Of a stretch of 64,000 nucleotides of DNA, positions 8,179-16,324 are shown in pieces; position 1 is the first letter of the stretch; every line of letters starts with the position of its first letter. Origin of the DNA: Clostridia bacterium (GTDB taxonomy: Bacteria > Bacillota > Clostridia > Christensenellales > Aristaeellaceae); NCBI GenBank assembly GCA_017395065.1, contig JAFPWH010000047.1, positions 18,938 to 82,937 of the forward strand, in the 5' to 3' direction. The position numbers were made by a program, and so were the translations under genes. The notes under the pieces were generated by a model. The model searched no databases, had not been told where the DNA came from, and saw only the letters and a list, made by a program, of their open reading frames with translations.

Positions 8179-11178
8179 ATGCAGATACTGCTGCCTGACA
8201 ACATTGCTTGTGGAGTTAATTTCGATTTGAGTCAGGAGCCTGCTGCTGTGACAATGGAGTTCGGCCAAGGACAAAGGCTCTTCGGCTCCTTTTCATTGAG
8301 ACATGACGCATACCCCGAGCTTCGTTATCTTCTGATACTGTACTTCTACAATGAATTCATCCCCGTAAACGGCAAATCCCCGCACGCGATCACGCTGGAA
8401 GAATACATAACAGTCTACGAAGCGATGTTCGGCTGCAAATGCGTCTATAAGGACAAAAACGCCAGCATCGACCACCTCCGCAGCCACGGCCTGTACAACC
8501 GCGTCCTAAAGGACTGCGGACTCAGGTTTACGCGCGGCGGTCTGTGCGATTTCCGGCAGGGAACGCCGGACGGGATGGCAAGGAACGCTTTCCGCTCAGA
8601 ACTGATCGCTTGTTTCCAAAAGGAGATCGTGCGCCCCGGCCAGAGTGCGAGGATGAGGGAAACGCTGCAGAAGAGACTTGCCACGCTGCGCGGCTTTCTG
8701 CGCACATCGCCCGCGCACTACCTGAACATGGAGGAATTGCTCGAGCAGACGCTGACGCTGGAGGGGAAGACCCACAGGCTGTATTCGGCAGGGGAGCCTG
8801 TCTCCTGGCCGGAGCTCATCGAAAAGCACCGCTGCATCTTCGTAAGCGGCGTTTGCGGCTCGGGCAAGAGCACGCTGCTCAAGTGCATCGCGCTGGATCC
8901 CGACGTCAGAAGCCGCTACGAAATATCGTTCAAGAGGCTCGTGGTACAGCCGCACCTGTTCACGGCGGGCGACATCGTGAGCATCGAAAAATACAAGGGC
9001 ATCACCCATCTTTTCCTGCTGGACGGCTTTAACGAGCTCTCCGCAGAGGGAAATGTGCGCACAAAGGCGCTGGGCAGCCTTGCGAGGCTGACCGAATACC
9101 CAAACGTCCGCGTCATCATCACCTCCACGTCCGCGTCCGGACTGTGGCTGGACTTCGCTTCGGCGGAACTGGGCGACGTGAGCGCGCCGGACAAAGCGGA
9201 TTTCTCCCCGAATTCCGTCATGCTGGAAACGCCTCTGCTGTACAACGCTTACACCTCCGCGCCGGGCGTGGTGCGCGAGCGACTCAAAAACGAGTATCAG
9301 GCGCTCGACTATGCCGCGAAGGTTCAACAAAACGCCGTCACAAACGAGGCTCCCGCCGGAAGGAACGCGCTCGTGTACGTAGCCTACCGCGCCCTTTTGC
9401 CAATGCTGGCCGAAATGCTGTGCCTGCGCGACGCATTGCGCTTCACCTATGACGACGTGCAAAAGCTCTTCCAAAGCATGAAAAGCTACGGCACGGAGGA
9501 AAACGCGATGCTGCGCATGTGCTTCATAAGCACGGGCACGGATCTGCCCGGCGTTTCCCGCTGGAGCGAGGAGCAGATGCAAAACGCGTTCGGCTGCCTT
9601 GTGGAGAACGGCGACATCGTGATCGTACAGAAGTTCTACATGTTCCGTCACCAGCGCCTGCGCGACTATTACGCGGTCAGCTACGAACTCAAGAAGCTGA
9701 AGGTGCTTTTGAGCGAGCTTCCGGACGACTATATCTGCCCGCAAGTGAACCTGAGCGTTTCTGCCATCGAACTTATGCGTCAGGCGCTCGGTATCGCGGA
9801 CCCATCCGTTGCGGTTCCGAAGGAGGGCTTGCTGAAGGAACTGGTCGAAAAACTCAACGCCTTTGAAAACGGCAAAGCCCTGACTGCCGCTTGCGTAAAG
9901 CGTGGCTATGTCCTTGCACAGATTTATGAGTATATCTATAGGTTTTCAACAAAGCACAATTCGCGTCCGCTGTATAACACGGTCGTAAGGCTGCTCGGCG
10001 GCATAAGCGACGCGATCTGCCGGGACACGGCAGCCGCAAAAAGCCTGCTCGATGAGGTTGCTGAAGCGAACATGCGCGGCATGCTGGCCTACATCCTGTG
10101 CAAGCAGGCGGATCTGTCGATCGACTATGTCCTTAACGATTTCGAAACCATGCCCGATGCGGACAGGCTCATCGCGCCCTGTCTTCGCATCTGCGAAGCA
10201 GGCAGCGAGGTGCTCGGCTTCTACCCGAGACTCATGCACACAAAGGCCAAGGCGATCCTGTACGCTTCGCAGCTCAAATACCGCTCGGGCGAAAAAGAAG
10301 AAGCCGCCCGCATGCTGGACGAAAGCCTGGCACTGCTCAATGAATGCTTTGCGCGCGGGAGCTTTTTGAGTGGGAACCTGCTCGCCTTCATGCACCGAAC
10401 GCCCGTCACCTTCCTGATGGACGTGAAGCCGGAGATCAGAGATCCCGTCAAAGGACTGACCGTCTACCTGAGCATTGCGACCGATCCCGCGCTGCACGGC
10501 ATCAGCCCGAATTACGCGCGAAACGAAGCGATCGATTCTCTCCTCATGGGCGAAGTGAGCGTAAAGTCCTTTTCGAGCCTTAGCTCGTTCATGCAGCAGC
10601 TCGGTCAGCCCGGCGGCGCGGAAAAACTGCTGGAAACCGGGCGGGGCCGCTGCGGAAAAAGGGAACTGCGGCTCGTGCGCGCGCTGCTCGACGGCAGGGG
10701 CGGCACGCTCGGCGACACGCGCCCGTTCACGGCGTTTTACGAATTCATGACCGATCTGATCGAATGCCTGTTCGAGCTTGGGCCGGAGGAAGCCCCCGAA
10801 GCGCTCAGCGCAAAGCACACCCGCCGACTCCGCCAGCGCCTGCAGGCGTCCGAGCAGGACAAGGTCCTCGATCTGCTCGCGCTTTTGCTCATGGACGGAA
10901 GAGACGAATACGGCAGCGAGCTCTTAAGGGAGCTTTCGCTGCTTGCAAAGACCATGCGGGCGCTTGCACAGTGCGAAACGGACGAGACCGCCGCAGACAA
11001 TGATCATCCCTACTATGCTTGCCAAAGGTTTTTATACTATTACAGGCTGCTGAGAAATGAACTGCCGAAGGTCTCCGCTCTGGGAGGCCTCTCTTCCCGC
11101 GCCGCGCTCCTTTCGGAAAGCGTAGCCGCGTTCGAGAAGCGCTTCCCCCGAATGAAGCAGGACGCACCTTCGGCGTAA
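8179..11178 (+). CDS. NACHT/STAND-type P-loop NTPase, 999 residues
   Basis: A large cytoplasmic protein with an unassigned N-terminal domain (1-215), a STAND NTPase core and a long helical C-terminal part (about 400-960) that resembles TPR-like solenoids. The Walker A motif is GVCGSGKST at 224-232. The Walker B motif is HLFLLDGFNEL at 277-287, close to the NACHT consensus DGxDE but with Asn at position 285. A sensor-like RVIITST follows near 310. STAND NTPases act as switches in signalling and in antiviral defence (Avs type), but no nuclease, protease or other effector is visible at the N-terminus, so function is open. It has its own promoter and no operon partner. The last 38 residues or so are encoded by the first copy of a 120-bp tandem repeat. 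Confidence 0.65.
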   Translation: MQILLPDNIACGVNFDLSQEPAAVTMEFGQGQRLFGSFSLRHDAYPELRYLLILYFYNEFIPVNGKSPHAITLEEYITVYEAMFGCKCVYKDKNASIDHLRSHGLYNRVLKDCGLRFTRGGLCDFRQGTPDGMARNAFRSELIACFQKEIVRPGQSARMRETLQKRLATLRGFLRTSPAHYLNMEELLEQTLTLEGKTHRLYSAGEPVSWPELIEKHRCIFVSGVCGSGKSTLLKCIALDPDVRSRYEISFKRLVVQPHLFTAGDIVSIEKYKGITHLFLLDGFNELSAEGNVRTKALGSLARLTEYPNVRVIITSTSASGLWLDFASAELGDVSAPDKADFSPNSVMLETPLLYNAYTSAPGVVRERLKNEYQALDYAAKVQQNAVTNEAPAGRNALVYVAYRALLPMLAEMLCLRDALRFTYDDVQKLFQSMKSYGTEENAMLRMCFISTGTDLPGVSRWSEEQMQNAFGCLVENGDIVIVQKFYMFRHQRLRDYYAVSYELKKLKVLLSELPDDYICPQVNLSVSAIELMRQALGIADPSVAVPKEGLLKELVEKLNAFENGKALTAACVKRGYVLAQIYEYIYRFSTKHNSRPLYNTVVRLLGGISDAICRDTAAAKSLLDEVAEANMRGMLAYILCKQADLSIDYVLNDFETMPDADRLIAPCLRICEAGSEVLGFYPRLMHTKAKAILYASQLKYRSGEKEEAARMLDESLALLNECFARGSFLSGNLLAFMHRTPVTFLMDVKPEIRDPVKGLTVYLSIATDPALHGISPNYARNEAIDSLLMGEVSVKSFSSLSSFMQQLGQPGGAEKLLETGRGRCGKRELRLVRALLDGRGGTLGDTRPFTAFYEFMTDLIECLFELGPEEAPEALSAKHTRRLRQRLQASEQDKVLDLLALLLMDGRDEYGSELLRELSLLAKTMRALAQCETDETAADNDHPYYACQRFLYYYRLLRNELPKVSALGGLSSRAALLSESVAAFEKRFPRMKQDAPSA

Positions 11179-11296
11179 AGAATACCGAAGGTCTCCGACC
11201 TCAGAGGCCTCTCTTCCTGCGCTGCGCTCCTTTCGGAAAGCGTAGCCGCGTTCGAGAGGCGCTTCCCCCGTATGAAGCAGGACGCACCTTCGGTTT
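11065..11296 (+). repeat. 120-bp tandem repeat, two copies, each bounded by inverted ends
   Basis: Copy 1 starts at 11065 and copy 2 at 11185, period 120, with roughly nine in ten bases identical over the first 110. Each copy begins CCGAAGGTCTCCG and ends GCACCTTCGG, so CCGAAGGT/ACCTTCGG are terminal inverted repeats. An internal CTTTCGGAAAG palindrome could form a hairpin. Copy 1 supplies the end and stop codon of the NTPase gene. Copy 2 stays open in the same frame up to TAG at 11296-11298. This fits either a small palindrome-bounded mobile element or a duplication of the gene end. Confidence 0.8.
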
Positions 11297-11308
11297 AGGA
11301 AATGTTGT

Positions 11309-11684
11309 CTATTGACGATCGGAGAAAAGATCGATATCGGTGTCGGAGTCGTCGTCGCGCGTAAACGTGCTTCCCCAGAGAAGATTCCGCGTGCTCGTGC
11401 CGACATGCCCGTTTTCGTCGTCGTAGTGATCCACGCCGCCCGGGATGCCGTTCAGAACTGTATCCCCTGTGGTTCCCGGCCGCGTCGTAATGATCTGTGC
11501 CGCCGATGATGCCCTCGATGCTGTATCCGGCGTAACTGCCGTCGGCTTTGTAATGATCCACGCCGCCGAATATGCCGGGGACGCTGTAGCCCAGATAGTT
11601 TCCGGCCGCGTCGTAATGATCGACCCCGCCGAGGATCCCCGGAACGCTTCTGACCCGCTTCGGCCCGCCGTCCTGTGAACGCAT
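11309..11684 (-). pseudogene. Frameshifted short-repeat protein (GYSxxGIxGGxDHYDA repeats)
   Basis: Read from ATG 11684 (AGGAG eight bases upstream), the protein has four 24-residue repeats of the pattern G-Y-S-x-x-G-I-x-G-G-x-D-H-Y. One surplus base at about 11456-11457 (AGTCTG has become AGTTCTG on the coding strand) shifts the frame before the fourth repeat. Removing it restores GYSLNGIPGGVDHYDDENG and then an acidic tail, DDDSDTDIDLFSD, ending in TAG at 11311-11309: 124 residues in all. Unrepaired, the frame reads into an Arg-rich tail and ends at 11295 inside the 120-bp repeat. I do not recognise the family. It could be a pseudogene, a phase-variable gene or a sequencing error. Confidence 0.6.
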
Positions 11685-11718
11685 ACGCAATGCTCCTTTC
11701 CGACTTTTTTCCGCCTAA

Positions 11719-11747
11719 AGTATATACGCCGGGCGCGAGCTTGTCAA
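11719..11747 (-). promoter_or_regulatory. Promoter of the repeat-protein gene
   Basis: On the minus strand TTGACA (11747-11742) and TATACT (11724-11719) are separated by 17 bases, 34 bases before the ATG at 11684. A promoter this good argues that the gene was functional recently. Confidence 0.7.
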
Positions 11748-11749
11748 GC

Positions 11750-11964
11750 TTACGCTGCCTCTGCCGCAATGCCGCGGACGTCCGCAAAACACGCAAACGT
11801 CTGTCTGTTACATCGTAAATGAACCTGCAAACAGCATATTTAAGATTCAGACGTCAGGCCTCTGTCAAAATTATCGGGATACACCGACACAAGCATAAAT
11901 ACAATATCTATGCAGCTTCATCCGGCGACAGCTTTGACGAGCTGTGCTCCGAGCAGGCAAAGCA
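11750..11964. other. Intergenic stretch without a recognisable gene
   Basis: Between the promoter of the repeat protein and the tRNA terminator I see no frame with a ribosome binding site, no RNA fold and no repeat. Confidence 0.5.
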
Positions 11965-11993
11965 AAGGACGCGCTTTCATCAAGCGCGTCCTT
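11960..11993 (-). terminator. Terminator downstream of tRNA-Trp
   Basis: A perfect 12-bp stem (arms 11965-11976 and 11982-11993) with a five-base loop lies just past the tRNA 3' end on the minus strand. The T run is short (TTT within GCTTTGC). Confidence 0.65.
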
Positions 11994-11997
11994 AAAC

Positions 11998-12068
11998 CAG
12001 GGGCAGAAGGATTCGAACCCTCAACAAAGGTTTTGGAGACCCACGTGTTACCATTACACCATGCCCCT
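11998..12068 (-). tRNA. tRNA-Trp (anticodon CCA)
   Basis: A 71-base cloverleaf folds on the minus strand: acceptor AGGGGCA/TGCCCCT, D stem GTGT/ACAC, anticodon loop CTCCAAA with anticodon CCA, T loop TTCGAAT with stem GAGGG/CCTTC, and discriminator G. The lower end of the anticodon stem has weak pairs. The CCA tail is not encoded (GTT follows). It has its own promoter and terminator, so it is a single-gene unit. Confidence 0.92.
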
Positions 12069-12083
12069 TTGAGCAACGGTGAT

Positions 12084-12112
12084 ATTTTACAGCAACAGGG
12101 CGGCGATGTCAA
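12084..12112 (-). promoter_or_regulatory. Promoter of tRNA-Trp
   Basis: On the minus strand TTGACA (12112-12107) and TAAAAT (12089-12084) with a 17-base spacer, ending 16 bases before the tRNA 5' end. Confidence 0.8.
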
Positions 12113-12165
12113 GGGGTTTTGGCGGAGAATGTTCTGTAAAATTATGTAACTTAAACTTGATTTCA

Positions 12166-12194
12166 TTGACAAAAGCGCGTCGGATGGCTATACT
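12166..12194 (+). promoter_or_regulatory. Promoter of the rpmH-rnpA-yidD-yidC-jag operon
   Basis: TTGACA at 12166-12171, 17-base spacer, TATACT at 12189-12194. A leader of about 150 bases precedes rpmH. Confidence 0.8.
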
Positions 12195-12354
12195 TAAATA
12201 GTTGCCCATAGTTAAATGGGTAGATTTGTATTGAAATGCCTGTTCGCGGACGCAACGGGGTTTCCGCGAATGATCCATAAAGGGTCCGCAGACAAGCGGG
12301 CCGGCGGCCACGGGCATTTAGCCGCGACAATAATCAAAGAAAGGAAGTACCACA

Positions 12355-12489
12355 ATGTTCAGAACCTATCAGCCCAAAAAGCGTCAGCGCGCCAAGGTGC
12401 ACGGCTTCCGTGCCCGCATGAAGACCAAGGCCGGCCGCAACGTGCTTGCAAGGCGCCGTGAACGTGGCCGCAAGCGCCTGAGCGTGTGA
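12355..12489 (+). CDS. rpmH: 50S ribosomal protein L34
   Basis: A 44-residue, very basic protein beginning [18 protein letters not shown] and ending [12 protein letters not shown], which is the full-length bacterial L34 pattern. It is a structural protein of the large ribosomal subunit. The start ATG follows AAAGGAAG at good spacing. Its stop codon overlaps the GTG start of rnpA in GTGA, so the two are translationally coupled, as is usual for this pair. In many bacteria this gene sits next to dnaA and oriC; here the upstream neighbour is a divergent tRNA-Trp instead. Confidence 0.95.
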   Translation: MFRTYQPKKRQRAKVHGFRARMKTKAGRNVLARRRERGRKRLSV

Positions 12490-12848
12490 CGGACACGCCG
12501 CACCCCTACCGCTTCAACAGGCGGAAGTATTCTCTTGGCAAAAACCGGAATTATCAATATGTTTACAGGAAGGGCAAAAGCTACCCTTCGCGTCATATTG
12601 TGCTCATTTACATTCCCGCAAGGGATTTGAAAGTGGGCTTTTCGGTGTCTTCAAAGGTCGGAAACGCCGTTACGCGCAACCGCCTGCGCAGACATTTGAA
12701 GGAAGACTTCCGCATGATCGCCGGCGGCCTTAAGCAAGGCAAATACGTGTTCGTGGCACGTGTAAGCAGCAAGGACGCGCCCCATGCCGTGCTCAGGGAG
12801 CACATGCGGGCGCTGGTTCGAAGGGCCGGTCTCTTACCGGACTCTTAA
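12486..12848 (+). CDS. rnpA: Ribonuclease P protein component
   Basis: A 120-residue basic protein that binds the catalytic RNase P RNA and helps it cut the 5' leader from precursor tRNAs. The GTG start overlaps the rpmH stop by four bases. The family signature is visible around residues 55-75 ([19 protein letters not shown]), including the RNR motif that contacts the RNA. Length is normal for the family (110-125). The last ten residues are followed within 13 bases by yidD. The RNase P RNA gene itself is not in the window. Confidence 0.95.
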   Translation: MTDTPHPYRFNRRKYSLGKNRNYQYVYRKGKSYPSRHIVLIYIPARDLKVGFSVSSKVGNAVTRNRLRRHLKEDFRMIAGGLKQGKYVFVARVSSKDAPHAVLREHMRALVRRAGLLPDS

Positions 12849-12861
12849 AAGGAAGATACGC

Positions 12862-13119
12862 ATGGTCAAGCTTAAGCAGATCCCGAAAAGCTCGGCGCTT
12901 ATGCTGATACGCTTTTACAAGGGCGCGATCAGCCCGCATCTTCCCGCGGCCTGCCGCTACAGCCCCACCTGCTCGGAATATGCCCGCATCGCCATAGAGC
13001 GCTTCGGCGCAGCCAAGGGCGGGTACATGGCCTTCAGGCGCGTACTTCGCTGCAACCCTTTTCACGAGGGCGGGTACGATCCCGTGCCCTCCGTCGTGCC
13101 TCAGGAGGATCTTAAATGA
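12862..13119 (+). CDS. yidD: Membrane protein insertion efficiency factor YidD
   Basis: An 85-residue protein of the YidD (DUF37) family with the conserved run around [21 protein letters not shown] and a later [13 protein letters not shown]. These proteins associate with the inner face of the membrane near YidC and promote insertion of membrane proteins. The ATG at 12862 follows AAAAGGAAG; the frame is open further upstream inside rnpA, but that extension has no ribosome site. The stop overlaps the yidC start in ATGA. Confidence 0.93.
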   Translation: MVKLKQIPKSSALMLIRFYKGAISPHLPAACRYSPTCSEYARIAIERFGAAKGGYMAFRRVLRCNPFHEGGYDPVPSVVPQEDLK

Positions 13120-14546
13120 CCGGTTTCTTTATCTCGATCCTTGAATGGATATTCGGCTGGGTAAACAATTACGGCTGGTCCGTAATCATATTCACGCTGT
13201 TCGTCAAGCTGGTTTTGCTGCCTTTGGACATCAAAAGCCGCCAGTCGATGCGCGCGATGAATCTGCTCAACCCGCAGCTTGAGACGCTCAAAAAGCGCTA
13301 CGCCAACGACCAGGAAAAGCTCAACCGCAAGATGCAGGAGCTCTACCGTTCCAACCACGTAAGTCCCCTGAGCGGCTGTCTGCCCATCCTCATACAGATG
13401 CCGATCCTTTTCATCATGTTCGCGGCCATGCGCAGAGTCGCGGCTCAGCAGCAGGTGAAGATGGTCTACAACTGGCTTCTGTCCTCGGGCCTGGCCTCGA
13501 TAGAAGACGGCGCGGTGACGTTGCACTGGGACGTATTGTCTCAGGTGAGCAGCCAAATCAGCGCCCTGGAGATGGATTTCGGCGAAACGCAGTCCTGGTT
13601 CTGGATCAAGAGCGTCTTCCAGGCGGATAACATGAACCGCTTCGTCATTCCCTCCGTGAGCGAACTGACTGCGACGCTGAACCAGTACGGCGAGTATCTG
13701 ACCGGCGAAGAGCTGGACGTCGCCCGCAAGTTCATCGAAGCCTACACCAACGGCGCAGGTCTTGGCAATGCAGAGAAGCTGAACGTGCTTCAGACGGTCC
13801 TTTCCGGCTTCGGCGTGAGTGAGACGGACGAACTGTTCGCCTCGGTGAAGGCCTTCGTGGAAGGAACGAGCACCGCAACATTCGAGGAGCTTTGCGAGAG
13901 CATCGCCGAAACGGTCAAGGATCAGAACGCGCTTGCGTTCATCAAATACGTGCTGCAGCCCACCGCCAACCTGGACGCTGCCGCGCTCAGCGCGCTCAGA
14001 GACTGCCTTAACGGCCTTCAGGGCGTCGACGCTTCCGTGAAGGAGCACATCAGCTGCCTGCTCAACGACAACGCGACCAAAACGGTCTTCGGCTCCGGCA
14101 TCGACAAGGCGCTTGCCGGTACGGTCAAGAGCTACAGCGGCAGCATCCTGGGCTTCATCAGCATCGGCTTCCCGACCAAATTCAACAAATACGTCAACGG
14201 ATACTTCATTCTGCCGATCCTGGCCTGCGCCACGCAGGTGCTCGCCAGCAAGCTGCAGCCCGCCACCGCCGGCGCCGACATGCAGCCTGCCGGCAAAGAC
14301 GGTTCCGCCAAGCCCGCCGGCAGCACCGGAAAGATCATGAAGTGGCTGTTCCCCATCATGTCCCTGTGGATCTGCTGGTCCTCCACCGCCGCGTTCGCCA
14401 TCTACTGGGTGTTCGTAAACGTCTGGAGCATCGTTTCCAGCTACGGCATCAACTTCTTCCTCGTCTGGAAGGACAAGCAGAACAAGAACAATCCCAAAAG
14501 CGGGAATGACAACAGCAAGAATAAGAAGGAGGCACTACAGCCTTGA
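13116..14546 (+). CDS. yidC: YidC/Oxa1/SpoIIIJ membrane insertase with a large extra loop domain
   Basis: A 476-residue insertase that helps fold and insert membrane proteins. The N-terminal transmembrane segment, the amphipathic helical pair with [15 protein letters not shown], and [17 protein letters not shown] (about 85-105) are typical. The segment SWFWIKSV (about 160) and the next conserved helix [13 protein letters not shown] (about 362) are normally almost adjacent, but here some 180 residues of helical, Ala/Leu/Glu-rich, non-hydrophobic sequence intervene. Usual Gram-positive YidC is about 210-290 residues. The insert should lie on the outer side of the membrane. No lipoprotein signal is seen. 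Start overlaps yidD by four bases; stop overlaps the jag start. Confidence 0.92.
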   Translation: MTGFFISILEWIFGWVNNYGWSVIIFTLFVKLVLLPLDIKSRQSMRAMNLLNPQLETLKKRYANDQEKLNRKMQELYRSNHVSPLSGCLPILIQMPILFIMFAAMRRVAAQQQVKMVYNWLLSSGLASIEDGAVTLHWDVLSQVSSQISALEMDFGETQSWFWIKSVFQADNMNRFVIPSVSELTATLNQYGEYLTGEELDVARKFIEAYTNGAGLGNAEKLNVLQTVLSGFGVSETDELFASVKAFVEGTSTATFEELCESIAETVKDQNALAFIKYVLQPTANLDAAALSALRDCLNGLQGVDASVKEHISCLLNDNATKTVFGSGIDKALAGTVKSYSGSILGFISIGFPTKFNKYVNGYFILPILACATQVLASKLQPATAGADMQPAGKDGSAKPAGSTGKIMKWLFPIMSLWICWSSTAAFAIYWVFVNVWSIVSSYGINFFLVWKDKQNKNNPKSGNDNSKNKKEALQP

Positions 14547-15589
14547 AAACCATAGAAGTCAGCGGGAAAACCGTTGAAGAAGCGCTCTCGAACGGCTTAA
14601 AACAGCTTGGCGTCGACCTGAGCGCTGTCACCCACGAGGTCCTCGACAAGGGCAGCCCCGGCCTGTTCGGCATGTTCGGGCGTCTGGCCAAGGTCAGGAT
14701 CACCGTCAACGAGGAGCCGGAGGAGGACACGGATTTCGACATAGAAATGCCCACGCTCTCCATCGCGCCCGAGCAGAAAACCGCCAAGAAGGAAAAGAAA
14801 GAAAAGAAGGAAGCGCCCAAGCAGGAAAAACCCGCAAAGAGCGAAAAGAAGGAAGCCCCGAAGCAGGAAAAGCCCGCGAAGGCCGAAAAGAAAGAAAGCC
14901 CCAAGCCTGCTAAGCCCGCAAAGCCCGCCGAAGAGGAAGCAGTCCCCGAAGCGAACGCAAACGAAGAGCCTCAGCCCGAAGCCAAGGAAGCGCCCGCCCG
15001 TCCTCGCAGGGAAAGGCAGCCCCGCAAGAACAAAAAGCCCGCAAAGGCCGAAGTGCAGGCCGAAAGCGAGACCGTCGAAGAGGAGCAGCCCGCGCCCCAG
15101 CCTGTCGTAAGGGAATTCCCGCCGCTGGATGTGGACGCGCTCAGCGCCGACGCGAAGAAGGCCTACGAGTTCATTTCGGGCATCACGAAGCTCATGCAGG
15201 TAGACGTCGACATCCGCATACTCGAGGAAGAAAATCAGATCTTCGTCGACATAAGCGGTGACACATTGGGCGTACTCATCGGACGCAGGGGCGACACGCT
15301 GGACGCCATACAGTACTTGAGCAGCCTGACCGTCAACAAGGACAAGGACGAGTACACCCGCGTCACGATCGACGTGGAGCACTATCGCGCAAAGAGAGAG
15401 GAAACCCTTCGCAAGCTCGCCGTGCGCATGGCAAACCGCGCCAGAAAAAGCGGCCGCCGCGTGGTGCTCGAGCCCATGAACCCCTACGAAAGGCGCGTGC
15501 TGCACAGCACCCTGCAGGACAATCCCTACGTACAGACCCACTCCGAGGGCGAAGAGCCGTACAGAAGGGTCATCATCACGCTGAAATAA
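14543..15589 (+). CDS. jag: Jag/KhpB RNA-binding protein with long charged linker
   Basis: A 348-residue protein with an N-terminal Jag_N domain (1-52, [19 protein letters not shown]), a linker of about 130 residues made of Lys-Lys-Glu and Pro-Ala-Lys repeats (75-200), a KH domain with the GxxG-like LIGRRGDTLDAIQ (about 240-285) and a C-terminal R3H domain containing EPMNPYERRVLHS. KhpB proteins bind RNA and influence cell elongation and division in Gram-positive bacteria. The start is TTG, overlapping the yidC stop in TTGA, with AAGGAGG upstream. The last gene of the operon; mnmE, often next, is absent. Confidence 0.93.
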   Translation: MKTIEVSGKTVEEALSNGLKQLGVDLSAVTHEVLDKGSPGLFGMFGRLAKVRITVNEEPEEDTDFDIEMPTLSIAPEQKTAKKEKKEKKEAPKQEKPAKSEKKEAPKQEKPAKAEKKESPKPAKPAKPAEEEAVPEANANEEPQPEAKEAPARPRRERQPRKNKKPAKAEVQAESETVEEEQPAPQPVVREFPPLDVDALSADAKKAYEFISGITKLMQVDVDIRILEEENQIFVDISGDTLGVLIGRRGDTLDAIQYLSSLTVNKDKDEYTRVTIDVEHYRAKREETLRKLAVRMANRARKSGRRVVLEPMNPYERRVLHSTLQDNPYVQTHSEGEEPYRRVIITLK

Positions 15590-15609
15590 GCTTATAGCGT
15601 ACAATCAAA

Positions 15610-15655
15610 CGGGACAGCCGGTAATGCATCGGCTGTCCCGTTCGTTTCGTCTGTA
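15610..15655 (+). terminator. Rho-independent terminator after jag
   Basis: A perfect 11-bp GC-rich stem (arms 15610-15620 and 15630-15640) followed by TTCGTTTCGT. Confidence 0.8.
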
Positions 15656-15669
15656 AATGATTCCGGGCG

Positions 15670-16185
15670 TTATCTTCTTCCGCCGGGACCCATACCGCCG
15701 GGACCCATTCCGCCGCGTCCGCCGGGCACTTTGCCGCCGGGCGTCCTGCTGCCGGGCGCCGCCTTGGGCGCTAAGGGAGACTGCCGCGTGGCGGGTCTCG
15801 GCGCGGCGACTCTCGGCGCGGCGGGTCTTGCCGCGGCGGGGCCGACACGGCGGCCGACGGGTCTGGGCATGGGCATGGGACCGGTGGTGGGACGCGGGCC
15901 GAGCGGTGCGCCCCTCAGGCGCGCGGGACGGGGCCTTGCCGGGGGACGGTAGCCGCGGATCAGCGGAACGAACAGGAGCATCGGCGAGATCCTCAGCGCC
16001 AGCGAAGTGATCCCCACGGGATAAAAGCCAAGGCTGTTCAGATACGGGATGTCGATGTAGGCGATGTACCTGTCGTCCACCTGCGCGGCAAACTCGGGGT
16101 AGTCGGTTATTTCCATCGTTTCGAAATTGCGGATGTAATCATAGTCACCGAAGCCGTTGTTTCTTTGGAAAACATAATGAGCCAT
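15670..16185 (-). CDS. Unknown protein with Pro/Arg/Gly-rich tail
   Basis: A 171-residue protein of no recognised family. Residues 1-60 (start MAHYVFQRNNGFGDYDY) are normal in composition and rich in Tyr and Asp. Residues about 60-75 form a short hydrophobic stretch that could enter the membrane. From about residue 78 on, the sequence is a low-complexity run of Pro, Arg, Ala and Gly, ending in repeats of GGMGPGGRG type. ATG 16185 is preceded by GGGAGG at eight bases, better than the upstream possibility at 16233. The tail resembles disordered RNA- or protein-binding regions, but no function can be assigned. Confidence 0.65.
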   Translation of the reverse strand: MAHYVFQRNNGFGDYDYIRNFETMEITDYPEFAAQVDDRYIAYIDIPYLNSLGFYPVGITSLALRISPMLLFVPLIRGYRPPARPRPARLRGAPLGPRPTTGPMPMPRPVGRRVGPAAARPAAPRVAAPRPATRQSPLAPKAAPGSRTPGGKVPGGRGGMGPGGMGPGGRR

Positions 16186-16231
16186 CTGACGAACCTCCCT
16201 GCTGAATTTGTGCGTCTGCACGTATACGAAC

Positions 16232-16260
16232 ATTATAACACATGTTTAACCTTTTGAACA
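16232..16260 (-). promoter_or_regulatory. Possible promoter of the Pro/Arg/Gly-rich protein gene
   Basis: Minus-strand TGTTCA (16260-16255) and TATAAT (16237-16232), 17 bases apart. Confidence 0.55.
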
Positions 16261-16324
16261 GAGGGAAAAAGGAAATCTGTGTAGAATTTTAACATATACC
16301 GATCTTGCGCAGGAGGTCATCGAA

